From assembly GCA_003671255.1 (NCBI GenBank), contig QWPF01000001.1:94105-153531 (forward strand): 59,427 nt of DNA, in the 5' to 3' direction. Source of the DNA: Planctomycetota bacterium. GTDB lineage: Bacteria; Planctomycetota; Planctomycetia; Gemmatales; Gemmataceae. Positions 52,718 through 59,427 of this stretch are shown here, in pieces. The notes under the pieces were generated by a model, which worked only from the letters and a program-made list of their open reading frames with translations, was not told the DNA's origin and ran no database searches. A program made the position numbers and the translations under genes. Position 1 is the stretch's first letter. Each line of letters starts with the position of its first letter.

Positions 52718-53179
52718 ATGTCTTTTTCTTCGCAGCATTTGTTTTTTGATGACCTTGAATTAGGTCGAGAATGGGAATCTTTGGGGCGAACCATAACCCA
52801 ATCAGATATTGTAAATTTTGCGGGGGTCAGTGGTGATTTTAATCCCATTCATATGGATCATGAATTTGCTGCCACCACTCCTTTTCGGCAACCGATTGCC
52901 CATGGTTTATTGGTTCTTTCGATTTCAAGTGGCCTTGGATTATTTGCCCCTCCGGTGCGAACCATTGCGTTTATTCAATTTAAGGAATGGTTTTTTAAAG
53001 AACCTGTAAATATTGGCGATACCATTAAAGTACGATGTAAAATTCTCGAAATCGAAAGCAATTCTCGAGGCAGGCGCGGAACCGTAACATGGCACAGGCA
53101 GGTGATCAATCAGCATGGTAAAGTGGTTCAAGAAGGGGTTACCGTGACTTTGGTTGAGGGGCGAGGCGCAAAAAAATAG
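52718..53179 (+). CDS. MaoC-like hydratase/dehydratase
   Basis: A 153-aa hot-dog fold protein. The hydratase motif with catalytic Asp and His is FAGVSGDFNPIHMDHEFA near residues 36-53, followed by AHGLLVLSISSGLGL. Such enzymes hydrate enoyl-CoA or enoyl-ACP. ATG 52718 gives the typical MSFSSQHLFFDDLELG start; a longer frame from TTG 52655 has no support. It precedes gltX by about 105 bases on the same strand; no CoA ligase or dehydrogenase is nearby. Confidence 0.88.
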   Translation: MSFSSQHLFFDDLELGREWESLGRTITQSDIVNFAGVSGDFNPIHMDHEFAATTPFRQPIAHGLLVLSISSGLGLFAPPVRTIAFIQFKEWFFKEPVNIGDTIKVRCKILEIESNSRGRRGTVTWHRQVINQHGKVVQEGVTVTLVEGRGAKK

Positions 53180-53284
53180 CTCCAAATCTCACCCTTAACA
53201 TCATTCCCATAATTTTCTTCCCTTTCGATTCTTCCCGAACTCATATATTTACCTTTGTATTTTACGATTGAAGGGAATCATTTC

Positions 53285-54835
53285 ATGGCAGAAATCAGGA
53301 CTCGTTTTGCACCCAGCCCCACTGGATATCTCCATATTGGCGGTGTTCGTACAGCTTTATTCAACTGGCTTGTTGCCAGGCAAGCGGGTGGTAAATTTAT
53401 TCTTCGCATCGATGATACCGATTCTGAAAGAAACAAGGTTGAGGCTTTACAGCCAATTCTTGATGGCTTTCGTTGGTTGGGCATCGATTGGGATGAAGGG
53501 CCTGAAGTTGATGGGCCCTTTGCGCCTTATTACCAATCCCAAAGAAATCATCTTTATGTTGAGGCTGCAATTCAGCTTCTCTCTTCGGGTAAAGCCTACC
53601 CTTGTTACATGACAACGGATGAAATTAAAGCCGAGCGCGATATTTCTGAAAAGGCAAAAAAACCTTATGTCCACCGAGGTAAGCATCGGCAATCTTCTCC
53701 AGATGATTGCGTTAAACTTTATAACGAAAAAAAGACGGCTATCAGGCTCAAAGTGCCTGACGATGAATTGATTAAAATAAACGATTTGATTCGGGGCGAT
53801 GTTGAATGGCAATCCAACTTGATTGGGGATCCTATTATTTTAAGGCCTGATGGCAGGGCTTTATATAACTTTGCAACAGTCATTGATGATGTAGGCATGA
53901 AAATATCTCATGTGATTCGCGCTGCAGAGCACTTGTCTAACACCCCGGTTCAGGTTCTTGTGTATCTGGCTTTAGGCGCTCCCATGCCATTGTTTGCACA
54001 TGTTCCGGTTGTTAATGAGCCAAATTCCAAAAAGAAGCTTAGCAAGCGGGATATGAAAAAGTTTGTTACAAGCGATGTGCTGAAGAAACTTAATGCGGTT
54101 GGTTGGACAAACGAGCAGATTGAAATTCGCGATGATTTGAACCCCGCGACGGTCTCGTTTTACAAAGAATTGGGTTACTTACCCGAAGGGTTGGTGAATT
54201 ATCTTGCCAGATTAGGTTGGTCTTTAGATGATCACAGCGAAATTATTCTTTTGAAAGAAATGGTTGCTAAATTTGGTTTAGATAGGGTTAATAATGCTCC
54301 TGCGAGTTTTGATCCTGACAAATTGTTCTGGGTTGCTGGCGAATACATGAAGGTATTGCCCTTGGATAAAAAAGTTGAAGGGGCCCTGCCCTTCATGCAA
54401 AAAGCAGGTTTTATAAAAGTGGATCCTACGCAAATAGAACTAGAAACACTGCGTAAAGTAGTAGACGCAACGGGCGACAGGTTGAAGATTTTCAGTGATA
54501 TTTTGCCTTATGGCGCCCCGTTTTTTAAAGCGAATCCTGATTATGATTTGAAGTCGCTTGCAAAAAGAGTCGCTAAAGAAGGTGTTCCAGAGTTACTTAA
54601 AACCTTTTCAGCATCTTTGCATACACTTTCCGATTTCAGTGTTTCAAACATTGAAACTGCATTAAAGGATTTTTGTGTGGCGGGCAATCATAACACAGGC
54701 ATGCTTATTCATGCCCTCAGGGTTTCAACAACGGGTATCGAAGTTGGCCCCGGAGTCTTTGATTGTCTGTATATTCTTGGAAAAGAAGAATCCCTGCGAA
54801 GAATAAATCTTGCGTTGGATTTGGTGGCTAAGTAG
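53285..54835 (+). CDS. gltX: Glutamyl-tRNA synthetase
   Basis: A 516-aa class I aminoacyl-tRNA synthetase that charges tRNA-Glu. The HIGH-type motif is FAPSPTGYLHIGG near residues 8-20, and KKLSKRDM is the KMSKS-equivalent. The C-terminal anticodon-binding domain runs to the end. The start is ATG 53285 (MAEIRTRF) with GAAGGGA ten bases upstream; an in-frame ATG 30 bases earlier is less likely. Length is normal. The genome may use this enzyme for both Glu and mischarged Gln; that cannot be seen here. Confidence 0.97.
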   Translation: MAEIRTRFAPSPTGYLHIGGVRTALFNWLVARQAGGKFILRIDDTDSERNKVEALQPILDGFRWLGIDWDEGPEVDGPFAPYYQSQRNHLYVEAAIQLLSSGKAYPCYMTTDEIKAERDISEKAKKPYVHRGKHRQSSPDDCVKLYNEKKTAIRLKVPDDELIKINDLIRGDVEWQSNLIGDPIILRPDGRALYNFATVIDDVGMKISHVIRAAEHLSNTPVQVLVYLALGAPMPLFAHVPVVNEPNSKKKLSKRDMKKFVTSDVLKKLNAVGWTNEQIEIRDDLNPATVSFYKELGYLPEGLVNYLARLGWSLDDHSEIILLKEMVAKFGLDRVNNAPASFDPDKLFWVAGEYMKVLPLDKKVEGALPFMQKAGFIKVDPTQIELETLRKVVDATGDRLKIFSDILPYGAPFFKANPDYDLKSLAKRVAKEGVPELLKTFSASLHTLSDFSVSNIETALKDFCVAGNHNTGMLIHALRVSTTGIEVGPGVFDCLYILGKEESLRRINLALDLVAK

Positions 54836-54875
54836 AAGTTAAAGAAATCTTAAACACTTATTACTGGAGTTTCAT

Positions 54876-55775
54876 ATGTCATTGCTTGTAGTTGGTTCTG
54901 TTGCTTTTGATTCAATCGAAACCCCACACGGGAATGTGGATGATGCATTAGGTGGATCAGCCTCTTTTTTTTCCGTCGTTGCAAGTAACTTTACCAAACC
55001 AAGATTGGTGGGCGTTGTTGGTGAAGATTTTCCCCAGGAGCATAAAGACCTTTTCAAGAAAAAAGGCATTGATATTTCCGGGTTGGTTACAGAAAAGGGT
55101 AAGACTTTTCGCTGGAAAGGCCGTTATCATAAAGATATGAACACTAGAGATACACTCGAAGTTCATTTGAATGTTTTTGGTACTTTTAACCCAATATTGC
55201 CCGACCATTTTAAAGACAGCAAGTTTGTCTTTCTTGCCAATAGTAGCCCTGTCGTTCAAGCAAAAGTTTTGGATCAGGTGACAAAGCCTGATCTTGTTTT
55301 GGCTGATACCATGGATCTTTGGATTAATATTCAGAAAAAAGAACTGCTTGAACTTTTGCCTAGAATTGATGGCTTACTTTTGAATGATAGTGAAGCTTTG
55401 CTCCTTACAGGTGAGAGTAATCTGGTGCGTGCAGGGCATGCAACCCGCAAACTTGGCCCTAAGTTTGTCATCCTGAAAAAAGGCGAGCATGGTGCGATGT
55501 TGTTTAGCGAAGCAGGCGTTTTTGTCGTCCCTGCGTTTCCTACCGAAAATGTCATTGATCCAACCGGTGCAGGTGATAGTTTTGCAGGCGGTGTAATGGG
55601 CGCATTAGCTTCCGACAATGACAAATCGCCTGGAAGTCTTCGCAGAGCCATGGGCTACGGAACAGTTGTTGCCAGCCTAACAGTTGAGGGTTTTGGTTTA
55701 GATAAAATTAATAGCATCACCCGCAAAGATATTGATCAGCGATATGCTGATTACCGTTCAATGCTTGCATTCTAA
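54876..55775 (+). CDS. PfkB-family carbohydrate kinase
   Basis: A 299-aa ribokinase-family sugar or nucleoside kinase. The PfkB signature DPTGAGDSFAGGVMGAL lies near the C-terminal third, with the catalytic Asp in GAGDSF. The N-terminal GGSASFFSVVASNF and LLNDSEALLLTG motif fit the family. The specific substrate cannot be assigned; some planctomycete members phosphorylate inosine or guanosine-like substrates. It is 40 bases after gltX and 12 before thpR on the same strand. Confidence 0.9.
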   Translation: MSLLVVGSVAFDSIETPHGNVDDALGGSASFFSVVASNFTKPRLVGVVGEDFPQEHKDLFKKKGIDISGLVTEKGKTFRWKGRYHKDMNTRDTLEVHLNVFGTFNPILPDHFKDSKFVFLANSSPVVQAKVLDQVTKPDLVLADTMDLWINIQKKELLELLPRIDGLLLNDSEALLLTGESNLVRAGHATRKLGPKFVILKKGEHGAMLFSEAGVFVVPAFPTENVIDPTGAGDSFAGGVMGALASDNDKSPGSLRRAMGYGTVVASLTVEGFGLDKINSITRKDIDQRYADYRSMLAF

Positions 55776-55786
55776 AAGGTACTTTT

Positions 55787-56359
55787 ATGTCTAAAAAATT
55801 TCGAGCATTCATTGCAATTGAATTGCCCTCCGCCGTTCAGAAGCGATGTCTGCAGATACAATCTGAGTTGGCAAATGATTTTCCTGGCGTGAAATGGAAT
55901 AAGCCAGAAAGCCTGCACATCACAATGCTTTTTTTAGGGCAGATTGATGATAAAGACCTTTGGAAAACCTGTGACCTTGCTAAAAAAGCTTGCAATGAAA
56001 TTAAACCTTTTCAATTCAAGTTGCAAGGGATGGGGTGCTTTCCCAACCCTAGGAGAGCTAGGGTTGTTTGGTTAGGCGTTGATCCTGAGTCGGTAAGTAA
56101 TTTTCAGAAACTCTACGATGTTCTTGCCGACAAAATGGAGGAGCAAGGCCTTTACAGAAAAGAACAAAGAGATTTTCAGCCACATCTTTCATTGGGAAGA
56201 TTAAACCAGCAAGACCTTGATTTTTCAGTGGTTTGTTCGCATTGGAAAATCCACCCTTGGATTTCCGATGAGTTGGATGTAAAACAAGTTTTGGTGTTGT
56301 CGAGCGAAGACATGCACGATGGCCCTGAATACACTAAGCTTGCGAAAATTAAGCTTTAA
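55787..56359 (+). CDS. thpR: RNA 2',3'-cyclic phosphodiesterase (2H/LigT family)
   Basis: A 190-aa 2H phosphoesterase. Two H-x-T/S-x motifs are visible: LHITMLFLGQ near residues 43-52 and PHLSLGRL near 128-135. It follows RAFIAIELP, a typical ThpR/LigT start. It opens 2',3'-cyclic phosphates at RNA ends. It is the last of a three-gene run gltX-PfkB-thpR. The gene is followed by a convergent YciI gene. Confidence 0.93.
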   Translation: MSKKFRAFIAIELPSAVQKRCLQIQSELANDFPGVKWNKPESLHITMLFLGQIDDKDLWKTCDLAKKACNEIKPFQFKLQGMGCFPNPRRARVVWLGVDPESVSNFQKLYDVLADKMEEQGLYRKEQRDFQPHLSLGRLNQQDLDFSVVCSHWKIHPWISDELDVKQVLVLSSEDMHDGPEYTKLAKIKL

Positions 56360-56381
56360 ACTACAAAGAGGCGGGATAACT

Positions 56382-56669
56382 TTAGGCGGGAAATAAATCT
56401 TTGTTTGCCATCACGCAATGCCAAGGACGAACTTCCCAACTAATAAAAATGCCTTCTTTATTAAACGGATCATTTTTAATAAAGCTTTCGGCAGTTTCGT
56501 GATCTGGGGCTTCATAAATGATAAGGGCGCCAAAACCATCAGTAAACGGGCCTGTTGCAGCGATATTTCCTTGATTTAAAAGCGATGTTAAATATGCCCG
56601 GTGCAATGGCCTTACGGATTGGATTTTGTCTGCGTCTGAGATATATTTTATTATTGCTGCAAATTTCAT
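56382..56669 (-). CDS. YciI-like protein
   Basis: A 95-aa YciI family protein with a ferredoxin-like fold. It carries the pattern RPLHRAYLTSLLNQGNIAATGPFTDGFGALIIYEA, including the conserved His and Asp typical of the family. Function is not established; YciI-like domains sometimes act as small dimeric enzymes. Its start overlaps the stop of the DUF6580-type gene by four bases. Confidence 0.88.
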   Translation of the reverse strand: MKFAAIIKYISDADKIQSVRPLHRAYLTSLLNQGNIAATGPFTDGFGALIIYEAPDHETAESFIKNDPFNKEGIFISWEVRPWHCVMANKDLFPA

Positions 56670-57235
56670 GACTTTGCTTCTGCCTTTGAGGTTAAAAACA
56701 CTTGTTCAAGTAAGCTGTTCAATCCGAAAATACCAAGAGTGAAAAATAAATCGGTCAGCATGGGGTATCCATAAAAGGGGATAGCCATTTCGTAACATGA
56801 CAATAATCCTGCAAGATTAAGAGGGTATGCAATGCCATCGCCTCCCAACCAAACAGCAAAATTAGTACAGATAAAAAATTGTGTGCTACAGAGAATAGAA
56901 CACAACGAAATTTTAAGGGCTAAATTTCCGGGTGTAATCAGTCTCCCAATTGCAACATTAAGAAGAAAACTCCCATAAATAACAGGAGTCATCCACGAAA
57001 AAGCCTTTAACGATATTTGTTCCAAGGGGAAATAAAGCAATAGATCCGTAATAAACATAACCCCGATAGGAATCAACCAAGAGGTAAGCCCTTGGATTCT
57101 ATTGCCAGAAAATAAAGTCATCGCACCTACAGGGGTGCAACCGGGATAATGTGGCACAAGCCTTAATAAACCACTGGTGATGGCTAGAACGATTGCAAAA
57201 GGATGTTTTAATTCTTTATTACTACCAGATTCCAT
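56666..57235 (-). CDS. DUF6580-type integral membrane protein
   Basis: A 189-aa protein with about five hydrophobic segments. The N-terminus carries SGLLRLVPHYPGCTPVGAMTLFSGNRI and then WLIPIGVMFITDLLLYF, a pattern of the DUF6580 family of putative transporters. I place the start at ATG 57235; an upstream in-frame start adds ten residues. It overlaps the YciI gene by four bases. Its substrate is unknown; a QueT- or ECF S-like vitamin-uptake role is only a structural guess. Confidence 0.82.
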   Translation of the reverse strand: MESGSNKELKHPFAIVLAITSGLLRLVPHYPGCTPVGAMTLFSGNRIQGLTSWLIPIGVMFITDLLLYFPLEQISLKAFSWMTPVIYGSFLLNVAIGRLITPGNLALKISLCSILCSTQFFICTNFAVWLGGDGIAYPLNLAGLLSCYEMAIPFYGYPMLTDLFFTLGIFGLNSLLEQVFLTSKAEAKS

Positions 57236-57346
57236 AGTTGTCTCTTTCTTAGGACGAAGACGCAAGTCGGGCTCTGCTACTAGGCAAATGTATTCTATTT
57301 AATAAACCCATTGATAGTAACGAAATTTTAAGAAACCTAGTACGAA

Positions 57347-59173
57347 TTATGGGTTAGTATTATTTTCGCGGACATTAAATTCAAGTTTCCATTTCTGTTT
57401 GGAATTTTTGCCTATGCACCATAACTCAAGGGTACCAATATCGGATATTTTGCTGTGTAAGTAAACAGGTACCATGCTGGCATTCTTTTCAGGGCTTTCC
57501 AAAGTAAGTTGTAAGGGAGATATTTCGTGAACCTCGTCATCCCATTCATCAAGGATGGTGCCAAGGGTGTCATTTTTTCGCGTGGATGAAGAAAGGAACC
57601 GAAAAGCAACTTTTTGCCCAATGATTAAACCAAATTCGTGTCCTGGAATGTCGGATTCGGTGCCTTCTTCCATTCCAAAAGGGACAACACACAAAGCCTT
57701 GATGGGCCGGGGAAAACCAGGGATTGCGGGTGCAGAAGATTCAATCCCAATGTAATAAGTTCTTGGGGCACCTCCTTTAATGCGTATGCCTTTGCCTCTT
57801 TTTGCAATTCCAAAGCTAGCCGCTCCAATCGCAACCGATAAATCTAAATCTTGATGCGTCAGCATTTTAATTGGGCTTTTGCTCCACGATTCTAGGTTGT
57901 CCAATATTCTTTGTCTAAGAAGAGGCGATTTGAAAACCCCTCCATTGAATAGAATCACATTGACACCCGATGTTGTTTTAATGTCTTTGCGTTTCGAAGA
58001 TTTTTGCTCAATGGCTTTATGATGTTTCACTAGAAAATGTGCAAGATGCTTGGTAATTGCAGCATCAGCGGCATAAGGCAGACCAATTTCTTGAAAGCCA
58101 TATCCTGTTTGAAAGGTTGGTTGTGCCTCTTTATCGCAAAGAGGGAAAAAACCTTCTAGTAATACTTTCTCAAGCATTGATCTTTCTAGCTCGCATTTGA
58201 TCGTGCCTGAAATCATTTTTGAACCGCGGCCTAGAATAGTCATTGGCCAAGATCGAAGTTCTTTATCAGCTAAAAGTTTTTCCTTCGCAGTTCTACACGC
58301 ATGCGAAAGCGCAACCATTTGAGCAAGATCAAGCTTTATATTAGTGGTGCCAAGTTGCCTCGATAATTCGTATGCCAAGGCCAGATCCATATTATCCCCG
58401 CCAAGAAGAATATGCTCTCCCACAGCCAGCCTGTTTAAAAAAAGATTGCCTTGATCTGATTCCGCAGCAATCAAAGTAAAATCCGATGTTCCTCCCCCAA
58501 CATCGATGACTAGAATTACATCGCCTTCTTGAACTTGATCGCGCCAATTATCTTTATTTGCTAGAAGCCAAGAGTAAAAAGCCGCTTGTGGCTCTTCGAG
58601 CAGACTAACTTTTTTAAAGCCTGCTTCTTTGGCTGCTTCCATGGTGAAATCACGGGCATCAGCATCGAAGGATGCCGGAACCGTAAGCACGACATCCTGT
58701 TTTTCTAGTTTTAGTTCACTATCATTTGATTCAAATTTTGCGTTCCATGAATCAACCAAATGCTTTAAATAAAGGGTACTGGCTTCAAGGGGTGAAACTT
58801 TATTCGAATCATTACTAGCTTTCCAAGGTAGGATTTTGTCGCGCCTGTTTACCGCAGTATGGCAAAGCCACGATTTTGCAGAACTTACCAGATGAGTGGG
58901 GACTAATGCCCCATGGGTTTTAGCAAATTCGCCCACTGCGAAGAGTTTTTCTTCTCCCCAGGGAAGGTTTAATGCTCCATTTTGGAACTCGCCTTTTTGT
59001 GGCAGATAAAGAAAAGAAGGTAGCAATTTTCTTTCTTCATAAACCCCTGGTTGAACGATTTGAGGCAAACTAAGTATCTCGACAGACGCACCTTCTTTTA
59101 ATGAATCAATGTAAGCCAGTGCACAGTTTGTAGTACCTAAGTCGATGCCAATTGAGAATCGGGAATTTGCCAT
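57347..59173 (-). CDS. Hsp70 family protein (divergent DnaK-like)
   Basis: A 608-aa Hsp70-like ATPase. The phosphate-1 motif IGIDLGTTNCALAYID is at the N-terminus, VILVIDVGGGTSDFTLIA is phosphate-2, and VNVILFNGGVFKSPLLRQRI is the adenosine motif. The C-terminal substrate domain deviates from DnaK and is short of the lid, so it is not the main chaperone. It is downstream of a DUF2760-type gene on the same strand, an arrangement known in other bacteria for this class. No J-protein or GrpE is adjacent. Confidence 0.93.
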   Translation of the reverse strand: MANSRFSIGIDLGTTNCALAYIDSLKEGASVEILSLPQIVQPGVYEERKLLPSFLYLPQKGEFQNGALNLPWGEEKLFAVGEFAKTHGALVPTHLVSSAKSWLCHTAVNRRDKILPWKASNDSNKVSPLEASTLYLKHLVDSWNAKFESNDSELKLEKQDVVLTVPASFDADARDFTMEAAKEAGFKKVSLLEEPQAAFYSWLLANKDNWRDQVQEGDVILVIDVGGGTSDFTLIAAESDQGNLFLNRLAVGEHILLGGDNMDLALAYELSRQLGTTNIKLDLAQMVALSHACRTAKEKLLADKELRSWPMTILGRGSKMISGTIKCELERSMLEKVLLEGFFPLCDKEAQPTFQTGYGFQEIGLPYAADAAITKHLAHFLVKHHKAIEQKSSKRKDIKTTSGVNVILFNGGVFKSPLLRQRILDNLESWSKSPIKMLTHQDLDLSVAIGAASFGIAKRGKGIRIKGGAPRTYYIGIESSAPAIPGFPRPIKALCVVPFGMEEGTESDIPGHEFGLIIGQKVAFRFLSSSTRKNDTLGTILDEWDDEVHEISPLQLTLESPEKNASMVPVYLHSKISDIGTLELWCIGKNSKQKWKLEFNVRENNTNP

Positions 59174-59186
59174 GATATTGGTCTGC

Positions 59187-59427
59187 TTACTTTTGTGGAA
59201 TTTCTAATTCAGCTTGCACAAGGACGGGGTTTTTTCGAAAAGACTCGGTTACTTCCGGAATCTGGGAAGATAAGACATCCCAGCCTTGGTGTTTCAGTAT
59301 TCCGTTGTATGGAGGTAATCCTTCAAGAAAACCGGTCAACATTATTTTGTTTGGATTAAATCCTTCTTCAATAGAAACCTTGGAACCTTCTTCTTTTGAG
59401 ATAATTGGTTGTAGGGTTAATTTTTCG
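59187..59427 (-). CDS. Partial DUF2760-type protein (C-terminal end)
   Basis: The minus strand is open from the window edge to a TAA at 59187-59189, giving 79 residues of a C-terminus. The pattern ISKEEGSKVSIEEGFNP, IMLTGFLEGLPPYNGILKHQGWDV and a final VLVQAELEIPQK matches the C-terminal half of DUF2760 proteins, which are usually encoded beside this type of Hsp70. Only 13 bases separate its stop from the Hsp70 ATG. The start lies beyond the window. Confidence 0.7.
   Translation of the reverse strand, partial: EKLTLQPIISKEEGSKVSIEEGFNPNKIMLTGFLEGLPPYNGILKHQGWDVLSSQIPEVTESFRKNPVLVQAELEIPQK

Noticed and set aside
1-59427. CRISPR arrays, tRNA or rRNA genes, insertion sequences
   Set aside because: I looked for regular direct repeats, cloverleaf-like segments in the gaps and transposase motifs and found none that I could support by eye.

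Overview
The window is a gene-dense stretch of an AT-leaning bacterial chromosome that looks like a planctomycete, most likely Gemmatales-like. The evidence is a DUF1501 protein with a twin-arginine leader, a secreted Gfo/Idh/MocA oxidoreductase, a tetrahydromethanopterin/methanofuran C1 module in a non-methanogen, a hopanoid cluster, a Ser/Thr kinase fused to a tubulin-like domain, and a likely BBP7-type outer-membrane protein. No rRNA, tRNA, insertion sequence, prophage or CRISPR array was seen. Assignments rest on motif recognition by eye; no database search was run.

Layout. 1-2.0 kb (minus): partial membrane protein, dGTPase, HIT hydrolase. 2.2-6.0 kb (plus): rpmF-plsX-fabD-acpP-fabF, a compact fatty-acid/phospholipid operon. 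6.0-9.6 kb: methyltransferase, ComEA-like helix-hairpin-helix protein, uvrB. 9.6-13.6 kb (minus): scpA and the 1081-aa kinase/tubulin-like fusion. 13.8-16.1 kb: mfnB (plus) converging on mfnF-mfnE (minus), a methanofuran-type cofactor group. 16.4-18.9 kb: DUF1501 protein and an RlmI-like methyltransferase sharing a bidirectional terminator. 19.0-23.9 kb (plus): STAS protein, two tandem ABC ATPase/permease pairs and a cytidylate-kinase-like protein. 24-26.2 kb: anchored hypothetical and an outer-membrane beta-barrel protein. 26.3-28.3 kb (minus): a ketosynthase with an apparently catalytically dead ketosynthase-like partner. 28.5-30.0 kb: J-domain protein, rnpA, yidD. 30.0-34.5 kb (minus): CxxCH membrane protein coupled to an NrnA-like phosphoesterase, and a P1B metal ATPase. 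34.7-40.7 kb: a two-module secreted protein, FHA-GGDEF cyclase, LigD-phosphoesterase-like protein, RlmL-like methyltransferase with a possible attenuator, DUF488, methyltransferase. 40.9-44.0 kb: Gfo/Idh/MocA protein, ftr and fhcC. 44.1-49.1 kb: hpnA-shc-hpnH-hpnG. 49.4-59.4 kb: sigma factor, E2-like acyltransferase, PLP enzyme, MaoC-like protein, gltX, PfkB kinase, thpR, YciI, DUF6580, Hsp70 and a partial DUF2760 gene.

How it fits together. The mfn genes would make the furan cofactor used by the Ftr/Fhc formyl-transfer enzymes about 26 kb away, so the window carries two parts of one formaldehyde/formate C1 route; fhcA, fhcB, mch, fae and mtd are not here. The hopanoid genes follow the C1 genes directly on the same strand. 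The least conventional objects are the kinase/tubulin-like fusion, the ketosynthase pair, the CxxCH membrane protein coupled to nrnA, and the promoter-hairpin-T-tract leader before the RlmL-like gene.
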